From the NCBI GenBank assembly GCA_936440205.1, contig OW387135.1:24344792-24408791 (forward strand): a stretch of DNA of 64,000 bases. Reading direction: 5' to 3'. This document shows positions 34,901 to 46,900 of the stretch, one piece after another (position 1 is the first letter of the stretch; each line of letters opens with the position of its first letter). The notes under the pieces are model-generated. The model ran no database searches. It was given only the letters and a program-made list of their open reading frames with translations, and had not been told where the DNA came from. The DNA is from Lepidonotus clava (taxonomy: Eukaryota > Annelida > Polychaeta > Phyllodocida > Polynoidae). Both the position numbers and the translations under genes were made by a program.

Positions 34901-37900
34901 AAAACTGTCTATAACATTAATAGATATTCCTGCCCCGCGTGCGCATAGTTAGGATAAGCTGGGGGCGGAGTCTTTTCAGGAGTAGTCTTGACTCTCCACA
35001 AGAGAAACGGGCATAGACCTGAACAAAGGACGGGTTTAACCTTGTACTGTACTTCGGTAAAAGCCCGACTTACTAGGTGCTGTCTGGAAGTAAGTGATCT
35101 GAAGAGATGCATTTACACATCTCTATAATTTAAAGGGGGTGTAGGCTGCATATTAAAAAAAAAAAAAATATGCAGTCTGCTCCCAATTATAACAATGGGA
35201 AACTCGGTGCTGCCCATTCTGGTTCTATGGATGGGGGGTACCGACAAACCACGTGTAACTAATGAGGACCGGGAATCAGATCAGAAATGAACCTGAATCT
35301 GAGACCCGATCCTCTAGTGATAACTAATAAGTAACGAATAATCTCAAACCCCTTTGTACAGTTAAGGTTTAATGTCTTTCATGACACCTACACTTTTATG
35401 GAATGAAAACTACACCACAATTTTCCATATATAGTGTGTTGTACAAAATAAGACGGTAAATTATTACTGTTAAAATATGTATAATATATATTTATGAAAT
35501 TGTCTGGTGATAGGGGCGCGACGGCCTACTGCGTAGGAGGGCGCCAACTACCCAGTATAACAGTGGAACTCGGTGTTCAGACCCAGGTTGAGTCTAGGGG
35601 TTGGACGCCGAGCTACCACCTGTACTAACAAAAGAAGGGAAAAAGGTTTGTCTTAATATTAACCATTGAAGTGTGTTGGTAAATTATTCTAACACAATGG
35701 ACATAAATATGAGGAAAGGAGAATAGCAAGGGAATTACCGTTCAGGTATTGGCTCTCAGAAAACCAAGTAGTCTCTTAAATAAACCACAATAAACCCAGT
35801 TCCTATCATCATTCTTATTCCCCATCTGGATGACACTGCACAGTAATACTAGTTATCAAACTTATTCTAACACCATGGCACTGACGAAGTCTTCTGAGAC
35901 GTATCAGTCCATTGCGTGAAACTAGATCTTAACTGGAGCCTGTAGCCTTTGCTGCAGACCCAGAACTTACCAAGCGGGGACTCTTACAGGAGACTAACTC
36001 ACTTCACCTGGAGGGATCCCCATGAAGTCCTTACACCTTGTGGTGACACCTCATGTGGTCTGTCAGGGAGTCCGAGCGGGTGAGTTTTGCGTCACATCAC
36101 GGGCACTCATGATATCTTTCAAGGTAGGCCTTACCTTATAAAGGTGACAACTCATCAAAGAATTCTGCCACAGCCAATCTAAAGCTATGCAGTCTGGACC
36201 AAAGTACCTGGTCACCAGCAGTTCCTCAAAACTTACCACGGAGTCGCCGACGGTCAGTCGGACGACTCTACCTGGGGTGACCACATGAAGCGCTTACGCT
36301 TTATAGTCACCAGATAGAGTGTTTCCATCATCTTGTACGGGGAACGTCAAAACAAAGAATTCTGTCACAGCAAATCTAGTGCTGTACAACCCAGACCGGA
36401 ATCCCTGGTCATCCACACAACTCCATTGGTGCAGTGTCAGTCAACTAGTAGTTAATAGTAATAAAATAACATTCTAAGGCCAACGCGGCACAGTCTACCC
36501 ATACATTGAGAGCCTGCCTGAATCGGTAATGTCAACAAACCTTTAGTCAGAAAATCCCTTATTATCGCCCAACCACACGCGCGGTAAAATGTTTGGTCAT
36601 GTTCGCCTAAAACAAACCCTCCCACTAAAATCATATAGCCTGACGTCTCTCAGTGCCCCAACATCACCACCTTATGCTGTTCATAATATCATCAATAACC
36701 ACAGGACCTGGAAAAGATAATAGGTTTAGTACACAAGGTCCTAGTTCTCAGCCCGCGTCCACCATCTTGGAACCAAAAGTAAACACCAGGTGGCCGCCCA
36801 CGCTACCCGTTACAAAAATCACCAGCGAAACACAGTTTCTAGTTCCGGGAATGACATCAGCTTCCGGAATTCAACCACGTGAAGGCGAGCTGAGAAAACT
36901 GTTGACTAACTCCTGACCAACAATCTCCTTAAAAAAAATATACGAGTTAGTGGCCTACCTAACGTGCTAATAACAAGGAAAATTAGGAACAGTACTCACC
37001 AGGCGTGGGGGCGGACGAGATGAAGGTCCAGCTGAACCGAAAGGAGGGCGGTGTCCGACGACAAGCCAGGGCGGTGAAAACGTCTGTGTCCTCCCATGTG
37101 AACAGTCTTGCTATCTGGAGCTCCGTCAGAACGTGTGGGCTGCTCCTCTTGAGTATATAAACTTAAGTGTCCTAATCACAGGCCGGGAATTGGACTAACA
37201 AATTACTTGGTGGGAATCACCCCGGAATTAAGCTATGTACACGGGGGGGGAGTGCCGGCGGTCTAATGTAAAACGGGCAACCGAACAAAGACCCGGCCCA
37301 AGGCCCGGGCCCAACGGCGCAACACCCGGGCGGACGGCATGTATCCGTCTTCCAGTTCACGGAAGTCATTGACGGTCATAACACCGTCAGCCACTACCTT
37401 TGAGAGGTGGAGGGCATGACCGGTGTTGACCGTCGGCACATCGAACCAGTCGTTCGCCCTTTTGACCTCACGGCTAATCCGGGGAATGATGCGGTTAATC
37501 CACCGTTGCAGAGATCCATCGCTGTCCGTGCGCGCCCAACTGCGGGCATCGAAGCCCGAGGGGGTCGCTAGGATGAGGGTCGCTGGAGCAGGGTGGGCCT
37601 GTAGGTTCATGAAGACACGGTTAAAAAGTTCTGCGTAGAAGTTAACAACGGCGTCCGGGTTAATAAACAAGGGAAGATACAAGCGTAGCTCTGGGTCCCA
37701 GGTTAGAATGTCGAGTAAGTTCGTAATCACTATTAAGACGTCATCAGGATACATCATATGGTGAGCAAAAGCAAAGCCCGCCAGCTCCGCCGTCGTGGCC
37801 TCTTCACTCGGGAAGACCACGTAGATGTGCTCTGTGTGGTTTTGGATCAAATGAGGATAATCCTGTACGCCAACCTCCCGTTCGGTACAAAAAATGGCGA

Positions 37901-40900
37901 CGCGAACCATGATGGATGATGTTGCGAAGAAATAATAAAGGAAAAGAGCTAACTAGGAAAACACGTCTTGACACGTTGAAATTACCGCCGGCACTGATTA
38001 AAATGACGTCAAAACGAGGCTAATTTGGGAAACCCCTTTTTGACCCGAGGGATCCAAATTTTGAAATCGGCTAGCATGATCAAACCATTGTATAATTTCT
38101 TACAAAATCTGCGCTAAACTAAAGCTTAGGTCCCCAACCAACGTAATCAAGCGACAGAATTAATTTATATCGGCCCAAAATGTCAGGTCGAACCTTCAAA
38201 CTTGCAAATTTGTTCGAAACAGAAATTTGCCATCCGGGCGCTTCGCGCCTGGAGGAATCAAATCGAGGTCAAACCCTGGAAGGGAACTCCAGTCAAGCGT
38301 CCCGCTAAGTACACATGTACTAAGCATAACTGGTGGGCGCGCGACGTGGATGGTAATATTTTCTGGATCCAACTGCTTAATGTTGCTAGATCAGATGCAT
38401 GGACCTTGTATTTATTGTAAATAATGTTGTTTTAGTTGAAATTTGACTGAAATGTGACACGCATTGTACAATGAAACTCGTTCGTTCAAAATGTCCAAAT
38501 TCTCCGTATTGATTTTATTGTGTTAACTCGTTCTGAAATTGGATTTATTGTGTGTTTGTTACTCTTAGAAGGTTAAGACCACTTCATACTGTATAAATGT
38601 TGAGTTTGTTGACTTGTGTTCCAAATCGTATAAATCAAAAAACTGTACAGGTATGTACTAAGTCAAAAACTAACGTTGTCACCTTATGCACGGATGTCGT
38701 AATTCTTAAGCCACATTATGGCTGACCATCCTTAAAACTTACCTTGTCACCTTATGCACGGGTGTCGCAATTCTTAAGCCTTAATATAGGCTGATAATGA
38801 TATTTCTTCATTCTCTAAAACTGACTTTGTCACTTTGTCACCATGATTATATCACCATTACTTTATCATACAAATGATCATGTTATCATTCTTTAACACT
38901 TACTTTGCTACTTTATGAACGGGTTCCGCTAACCTTAAGCTTCAAGCTGTGGAAGTCAACTCGATAAATAATTTTATTTATGAACTTACCATGAAACTTA
39001 TGAATGTTTTCACTGATCTTGAGTCTCAACCTGGGACTACCAGCAAAATGTACTATGTACTAAAGCAAAACCGATCATACGAATGTATCTTTGTTTATAC
39101 TTCTGAATGAACAAAAGAACTTCTGATTATATTGACACTGTGTTAAATGTACCACGAGAGTCAAAGCCACCCCACGTTGGTTTCTTTACAATAATAACAA
39201 ATATATCCAATCATCAAAATTGGAAACTTTATCACATTTGATTGAAAATCTCCATTTGGTTTGAGCTATGTCGTCCACCTCCTTAAACTCAAACACCTGA
39301 CCGCCGTCGAATGTACTAATGGCTAAGTACTTTTAATATATTGTCATGTTATATAATCCAACAAGGATCAGGCTTAGCAAGTCTACTTCTAGTCTACTCT
39401 TAGAAAGAAATATCTTGCGCTCCTAGCGCCACCTGTTAACTAGTATAAAAGGTGTTGCAAAGTGAGGAGCAGTTAGTTTTAGTGAGAATGTCAGCTGAGT
39501 GAGTTTAGCAAAGGAGCTACTCGGAGTAAGTACATCGGCTCCCGCGTAGCAGACTGGAGTTTACCTATACCAACTACCTCGGACATAGGATTGTGATAGA
39601 GCTAAGCGCGAGAGCGGTCTAGAATGTGCTGGAACAACTTGTATTCTAAATGTGGTTGATTGCTGATAGGAGATGGGAGATGGACTGATGGAGACTTATA
39701 CACAGTGGCTTTGACTCGGGATGAGATGTTTACTGAATAAAAACCCTTTCATATTAACCCCTTCCACTCCATAAGGCCATATTTGGCCACCACATGAGTG
39801 TTACCCTTAAAATGGCGCCTCTTTTATGGTTTTATTCTGATTATAAAATAGGTATTTCACCTACACTCATGAGGTGAATATCAAAATATTCCCAAAGTTC
39901 TAAGGAACCTTACACTTTTTGTATCATTATTCTAGGATGTTCAGATATTTTAGAACATGTGTTCCAGTAAAGGCCCTTATGGTCAATATAGGGCAAATCT
40001 GCCTATTCTGGGAAATCAGCCTCCTGAAAGCATTAATTAAGGAATTATTGGTGAAAAAACATTTTTCCATGTAATTTTGTGGAAAAGTTTGACTTAGATA
40101 GAAATTTCCTGAGAATTCAATGATTTTCATAAAAATATCAAATCTTTTGCAAATGATGCATTATGGGAAATTTGAAATGGAATGTTTTTTTTCACAGAAA
40201 TCCTCCATATAATAAGGTTGTTAGGTTGCCATGGTTACAGAAAAAGAACGTTCCGAGTCAATGGAACAATTTTCATGGGTAATGTGGGAAATATCTTTTT
40301 CTGCCTTATATTTCAAACAGTGAGATAAAAGACCAAGTCAATCAAAAGTAATTGTATTTTAAACATTTTTTTGAATGAGAAATGCTTTTTATACTAAATA
40401 TACAAGGTCAAATTAAAGTTACCATAACATGGAAACAAAGATGACTATCAGAACTGGGGGGTTTCTATTGTACACGAAGTAGGGAAGTTCAAACGACCAT
40501 ATCTAAGCATCTAAAAGGAATATTTTCAAATGGTTTGCAGCTTTAGAAAGCATTTCCTCTGTAGTCCACACATATTTTTATCTACTATCCTCAGGAATAG
40601 AGGGTTGAAGGGGTTAAGAGCTCCCTCATCGTTCATTTCTTTTGAACTATTGGGAAGTGAATGAGCTAACTTTAAACGCAGTCTGATTGACTCAGACATT
40701 CTGGACAAACGACTCATGGATACTTAATTATATACGCATCACGCAGTATCAAAACCAACATTAACAATAGTTCAATAGTAATAAAATAAAATTTCCCCAA
40801 AAATCCTTAAAAAGCTATTATGCGAATAACTTTTGATCTAGAAAAGATCATCTATTTTGGTTTGGACTTATAATACAATGAAGTCATGCTTATCCAAATG

Positions 40901-43900
40901 GGTTACAATTCCTGGCAAAATCCACAAAATGTTGTCGTTTCCATGGTAACCAAACATCTAAAGTTAGGATATATATGGGAAAAAACATTCCATTAACATT
41001 CCATATATCCCCCCCCTCCCCATAAAGGAATTTTTTTTCCAAAAGTTCAACCTTTCCTTGCAAAATTTAATGTAAAAGAGGCTAAAAATAGTAGGAATAT
41101 ATTGAAAAGTTCCACTTTTTAATGCTCACCAGTCCCCCTTTTCCAGTTCAAATTATTGAAAATATAGACAGAAGTTCCACTTGTGGAACCTCGCCACCCC
41201 TCCACAGGAGACTCTGGGTACGGGCCTGATATGGAATGTTTAGAGTGGGATAACTGAATTCTATGCAAAAAGTTGGTTTAACACATTTTCATCCCTATTG
41301 TTTACAAATCTACCCATATCTCCCTCAATACTAGCTGTAGATCTTATGATATCACCCCTCAGAGCATCCTTTCTGTGTGGGGAGACAACCTTTCCCCTGT
41401 ATTAAGCTTGAAAATTCTATTATTCTTGCAAACACTGAACAGCGTTTCAATAAACATCTATTTCTTGTTCTGAGTGGACATCAAACTCCAACAATCATCA
41501 TCATCTGTTTCTTGTTAACATTCAGAGTTCACCCATAAACTTTGTTTGTGCATCAAATAGGGCAGTTTACCTAAAAGTGGATGGCCCGACCTCTGGATAT
41601 GGAATCAAACTGAGCATCAAGGGGACTGAAAACTGTAAGTGTCCTTTATAGATATATTTCATGATAAATGATACTCGTTAGGTATCCTATCCTTGGCAAA
41701 TAATACTCATTGTTACACTCCACACCCACCTGATGGCAACATAAATAATGCCACTTAATAAAGATAATTATGGAGTATACATAAACTGTAACATTAATTC
41801 TTTGCAAATTGTTTTGCTATACAAGCATGTCTCACGGGAAGATATTGTCCTTCTCGTTTAGTCTGTTGGCCCGTAAAAGATACTGAAATTGCCCATAACG
41901 ACTAATTCATAGTTGTAATAGACAATAATGACTTCACTTTGTTTTACAACTAATAGCTTAGGTAACTTCTTTCCCCCCCTCAAACATGAAGACATAAAGG
42001 CATTTGCACCACACATTATTTATTATATATCTGCATACGGTTATCTTAAAAGCTTGGTGTACATTTTACATCACGTTCTATAAATAATGGAACTAAGAAT
42101 TCCCAAAGAATTGTCATTACAAGTGTCATTCGCATGACGCTTCCCTCAATAAGGGGTTTTACCAAGCCGAACGCATTTATAAACGTAATGAAGGCCTATT
42201 ATTGTCTAAATTGTTCGGATATAATTTTCCCATAGATTGCCTGCAACGGGGTTGGGATAGATAACGATAAATTGCCAAATATCTTGTTGAATCAAATTCA
42301 TTATTTAAAGATATTTCTACAGGCATCGTGGACATTAAGTTTGTCTCCAATGTATTGAGATGAGTCGCGGTTGCAAAAAAACAACAACACACTTTTATAC
42401 CTACAACAGCGCCCATCCAAACTTTCAGATTCGTACCATGACGCCAGGAGGCTCAGTGTCCCACGGTCCCGTCTGAGCGATGGCTGCGTCCTCCAGGGGA
42501 AGTCGGTATTACTTGATGAGCAGCTCATACTATGTCTCCTGCAAGGTACCAGCAAGATGTGTATATATGATGTAAAGTGCATGCATGTACATGTAAACGA
42601 TGAGCAGCTCATACCAGCTCATACTATGTCTTTTGGATACTGGATGTATATCTAAACAATGAGCAGCTCATCTTATGTCTTTTGAAAAGTATTAGCAAGA
42701 AGTGTATAAGGTGTTGGATACATACATATCTAAACGATGAGCAGCTCATTTTTGTCTTTCAGGTATATATAAGCAAGACGTGCATATATGATATTACAAA
42801 TATATATCTAAACATTCACAGAAAGACATGGCCTATTTCATAAGGAAAATTGTCCAAAGCTTTTCTAACAGTAATGATATAGATTTTGGCAGACATGTAC
42901 ATATACTTCGAATATGATTTGGAACGTTGGAGTTTGCTTATTTCTGTTCGAAACAATCATGTATGGAAAACTCTTTTTCTGTAGGTCCATTCGCCATAGG
43001 ACAGTATGTATTCCCCTTCAAACAAACTCTTCCACGACATCTTCCAGGTAGGAAAGATTTACAACTACAAACACCTTAAGCAATACCAAACATCTCAATT
43101 CACCTTTGCTCAATGTGGTAGTAAATTACTCTGGACATTCTAATCAAATACCACGTCTTTCAACCTACATAAGGTGTCCAAATTGTTTTTAAAAAGACCT
43201 ATAGCTAGTTTCAGAGTTAGTGTTGATTCGGAAGAATTGTTCAAATGAGAATGAGGATATATTATATGCCCTTAGTGTCCCATTAAAAAAAACTATATTT
43301 TCTAGTTTCCTGTGAAAAACTGAATTACATACCTATGGATGGTTTGTATATGAAGCTGTGACCCAATAAGACTAAGATTGTGTTGTATATCGGCCGGTGG
43401 TAATAATTACAACACTGGAGCTGATGGTTATAAATCATTGATAGGGTCGTTTGAACAACGCAGTTGGCACGGTCCGAAGTGGGAGGCCCAGATCTCCTAT
43501 CACACCACTGCTGAGGTCATTGGGGCCGAACCAGTCAAGGTCTGTAAAACTTGGATGGCTTTTTTGATATTTATATGGACTCGAATTATATAATGAAGAG
43601 AACTTTAATCAACCAACAATAAGAAAATAAATAATGTATCCTGATTCTTAAAAAAGAAGCGCAAAGGACGTTGGTCATGGCATAGGCCTATATTTGTCCT
43701 AAGCGTCGGTCATTCATGCATTGAACCATATTATTATGATATTGTTATAGTGGGATCTCATCGCTTCTTTATTGTGGGAACTGAATGATTTCAGGTTGAA
43801 TAGTTGCATGTTATGTCCTCCTACCCGAGAAAGGGTCTAGATCTATTGTACATGCAGGTCATATTAGTAAGCGTTACAGTTATAAAAAAGGGAAGGCTTG

Positions 43901-46900
43901 CACCCATTGGCAATTATTTCCACGATATATTTTTACTTTATTGACAGACACTCATGCCATTCAAGATCTCTCCGCACGTTGAGCATAATACATCTCCGGT
44001 GACAGAAATCAATCACAGAGTGAGAACCAACAAGGTCATCCGAGCATTTAAAACGGATTTTGGGTTAACTATAAGGTGCACTTTTTAATCATCTGTCACT
44101 AATGACCAACCCAAATAATGATGTCTCTTCTAGTCGTTATCAATACATCAAGCTAGCTGGTAGTCGAGATACATCTCAACCAATCTGATAACATGAGAAG
44201 CAATATATAACCTTCGATGCATGACAATAGCAATTTTTCAATTTTGCCATGGTATTTTCCTCTGGATACCCTATTTCTTGCTAAATCTGAATTATGAAAT
44301 ATGAACTTAGCAAATTTCAAATATGTAATAATTGTGTGCGCTATGTCAGTTTTTGAAAATTGACCCCTTATGATATCTCATCACGAAACTTTATGATACC
44401 TGTTTTAACTATGAAGATCTGTTCATTATGTAGTTATCGTGTATCTATATCTCTATTCTGTCGATTTCAGGTTAGACAAGAGTAGTTACATTCTCGGCGA
44501 CACGGTTAAAATTATGACCCAACTGCATACGACAGAAACTCACATAAAACATATCAACATCAAGGTGAGCCACTACCTTACAGGCCTAGTATAATGACTC
44601 AGACCTGATTTTTCTGAGTTGATTACATTACAATACTACTGCAGTCAGGGCAGAACATAAAGGAATATTACTAAAAACAACTGGGCCCATATTTTCGTAA
44701 CTAATTTATAGGCTAATCAGGGAAATTTTGATTAGGGTCTCAAGAACAGCAATTCTTCTACCAAAATCAATGGTGTTATTGCAAAATAGTCTCATGGAGG
44801 GATTATGAGGTATAAAATGTATTTATGATAGATATAATGTCTTATCTTGAGACACTAATCAAAATTTCCCTGATTGACGAAATTAGTTACGAAGATATGG
44901 GCCCTGGAGCTATATAATTATTATGCCTTATATTAATACATATTTTAATCTGAGACATACCTCAAGGAAACGCCATCGTACTTCGATTTATGCCTTTAAT
45001 AAGGTTACAATGTCATTAATGCTAGGAAGATGCTTTTTTTCAGTTAATGCGCTCACTTCGATTTATTCTTGACCAAACAGCAGTGGCGAGTACTTCTGAA
45101 TGTCAACACTGCAACCCCAATGGTATTGAAACGTCGTGTGAAATATTAGAAGTCGATGACAACAACTCAGTTGTATGGCCTGAAGATGGTCAAGTCGAAG
45201 TATGGAATGCAAGCCTCTCTAACGAAAAGTCGATGCAAGGATGGTAAATAATTGATACCTAGACGAGCCCCCAATATTTGTCTTGAGAAAAAATGTTTTA
45301 TTGCGTTGATCATAAAATATATTTTTATCTACAGATGTGACCTCCAGAACAATGTGAATAGGGAGACACTTGCTAAAATTCGTTCTTACCTATATTCTGT
45401 TCGCTATTACAGAAAATAAAGGCCATGCAGACTTTTAAAGATAGCTTCTCTTGAAGGATTATCCGACCATTCACTTAAAATTCAGAATCTAGCACATATT
45501 TTTATTCTACACCAAATCCTATCGGTATCCGTTCCTGGTTATATGGTATTTTAAAATCGAATGGTTCTGTAATTCTCTCACCAAGGGGAACAAGTGTGAA
45601 TACCCCTAGAGGTCCCTATCCTTCATCTTGCACCTCCTCACCCCAAAACGACGGAATGCATATACTTTGCCAGTTCTAAAAATCAGACTGACCCAGGCTA
45701 ATAATGAATCATCAAGTGCATGTAATTACATACTTTGGCAACCATAACTGCAATGATAACATCAAATGATTAACTTGTCTCTAACTTACTGTGAAGTTTC
45801 TTATGAAAACAATTGCGTTGCAGCTTGGTCCCTACTGTGTTCATGCTGCTGTCAGCAGATCATCAAGGGTTTGCCCTTCAACCGTCAATTCACAGCCAAC
45901 TCATACAGGTATTATTACATTTATATATTTAAAAAAAAACTTAATTACATGTACATATGACATGAACTACAGTGCAGGAGAACCACTTTTTAATATGTGA
46001 CTATCATTAGTGATGCATACAGGTTATTTAACATATTTTGTGCACGTTATCACACTTCCATTATAATGAAACGAGACTTAGTCATTGAGAGAAAAGTACA
46101 CACAAGTCAAAATGTATTTTTTTCAATGCATTTGAATTATTGTAATGAAAAGTCTGTCACCTTAAACTATAGCTTGCAAATTGGGCTGTGAGTAGTATCT
46201 TTATTTTCCCATCACCATGTATAGCTATAGATTCGGCCCATTTTGTAAGGAAAGACTGAGTTTTAAAGGTCCCATTTTCAGTATAATATGTGAAGACCTC
46301 TATGTATTGCTTTTATTCATGTATAACCAATTAAGGTCTCTTATAATTTCAGTGCCATTATTCATTACAATTTGATATCGAGCTGGCAGTGGGTGACAAG
46401 ATTTTAGCTGATGTACCAATCCCAAACATTGCCATCCAGAAAAGTGACAGCACTGTAAGTTTTATCTCATCTAAAATTGTAGGCTAAGATTACAGCATGT
46501 AGTACACGTGTATTGTGTTCAGTGACCAAAGTAACGGTAGCAACGTCACACGTTGACAAATAAGTATGATGTGACAGAAAACAACATAGATATTCCAGAG
46601 GAGTTAAACGCTGGTTAATTAATACCCATCTGATGATCACCTGTTGTCAAATAATGTGAGTTTTTGACGGGTAACTAACTATAGGCCCAATATGCATTCT
46701 GAGGCCTATAGTCTGTAAGGTACAGGAATGCTATATAAGCCTCAGATGGTTCAGATTCAACCGGAACAAGGTTGAAATTGACCGGAAATGGCTAAAATTC
46801 CACTCCAGGAGTACTTTTTATCATATTCTACAAAAAACACAGAATATCACTTAAATAATCAATTGAGTTATAAAGGTTTGATTCCTTACCTACTTGCATT

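Larger units (their letters stand above)
20088..40774 (+). mobile_element. Giant Ty3/gypsy-type LTR retroelement with envelope
   Basis: Two 603-base LTRs (20088-20690 and 39312-40774, the latter split by a MITE) start TG and end CA. They are flanked by an ATAG duplication (20084-20087 and 40775-40778). The LTRs differ at about 4 of 603 bases, so insertion is recent, roughly one million years if an animal-like neutral rate of a few per billion per year is assumed. The internal 18.6 kb holds, in order, gag, protease, reverse transcriptase, RNase H, integrase with a GPY/F module, an accessory basic frame, an envelope and an antisense frame, then long non-coding stretches. The order RT-RNaseH-IN marks the Ty3/gypsy (Metaviridae) group. 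Most frames are long and open, but the element looks slightly damaged, with about one to three breaks, unless part of that is the family's own recoding. It sits in sense orientation in intron 1 of the arrestin-like gene. Confidence 0.93.

Noticed and set aside
45336-45419. Possible extra arrestin-like exon after the acceptor at 45335
   Set aside because: Every phase that joins it to exon 8 runs into a stop, whereas the exon at 45824 joins cleanly and gives a good arrestin C-domain match.
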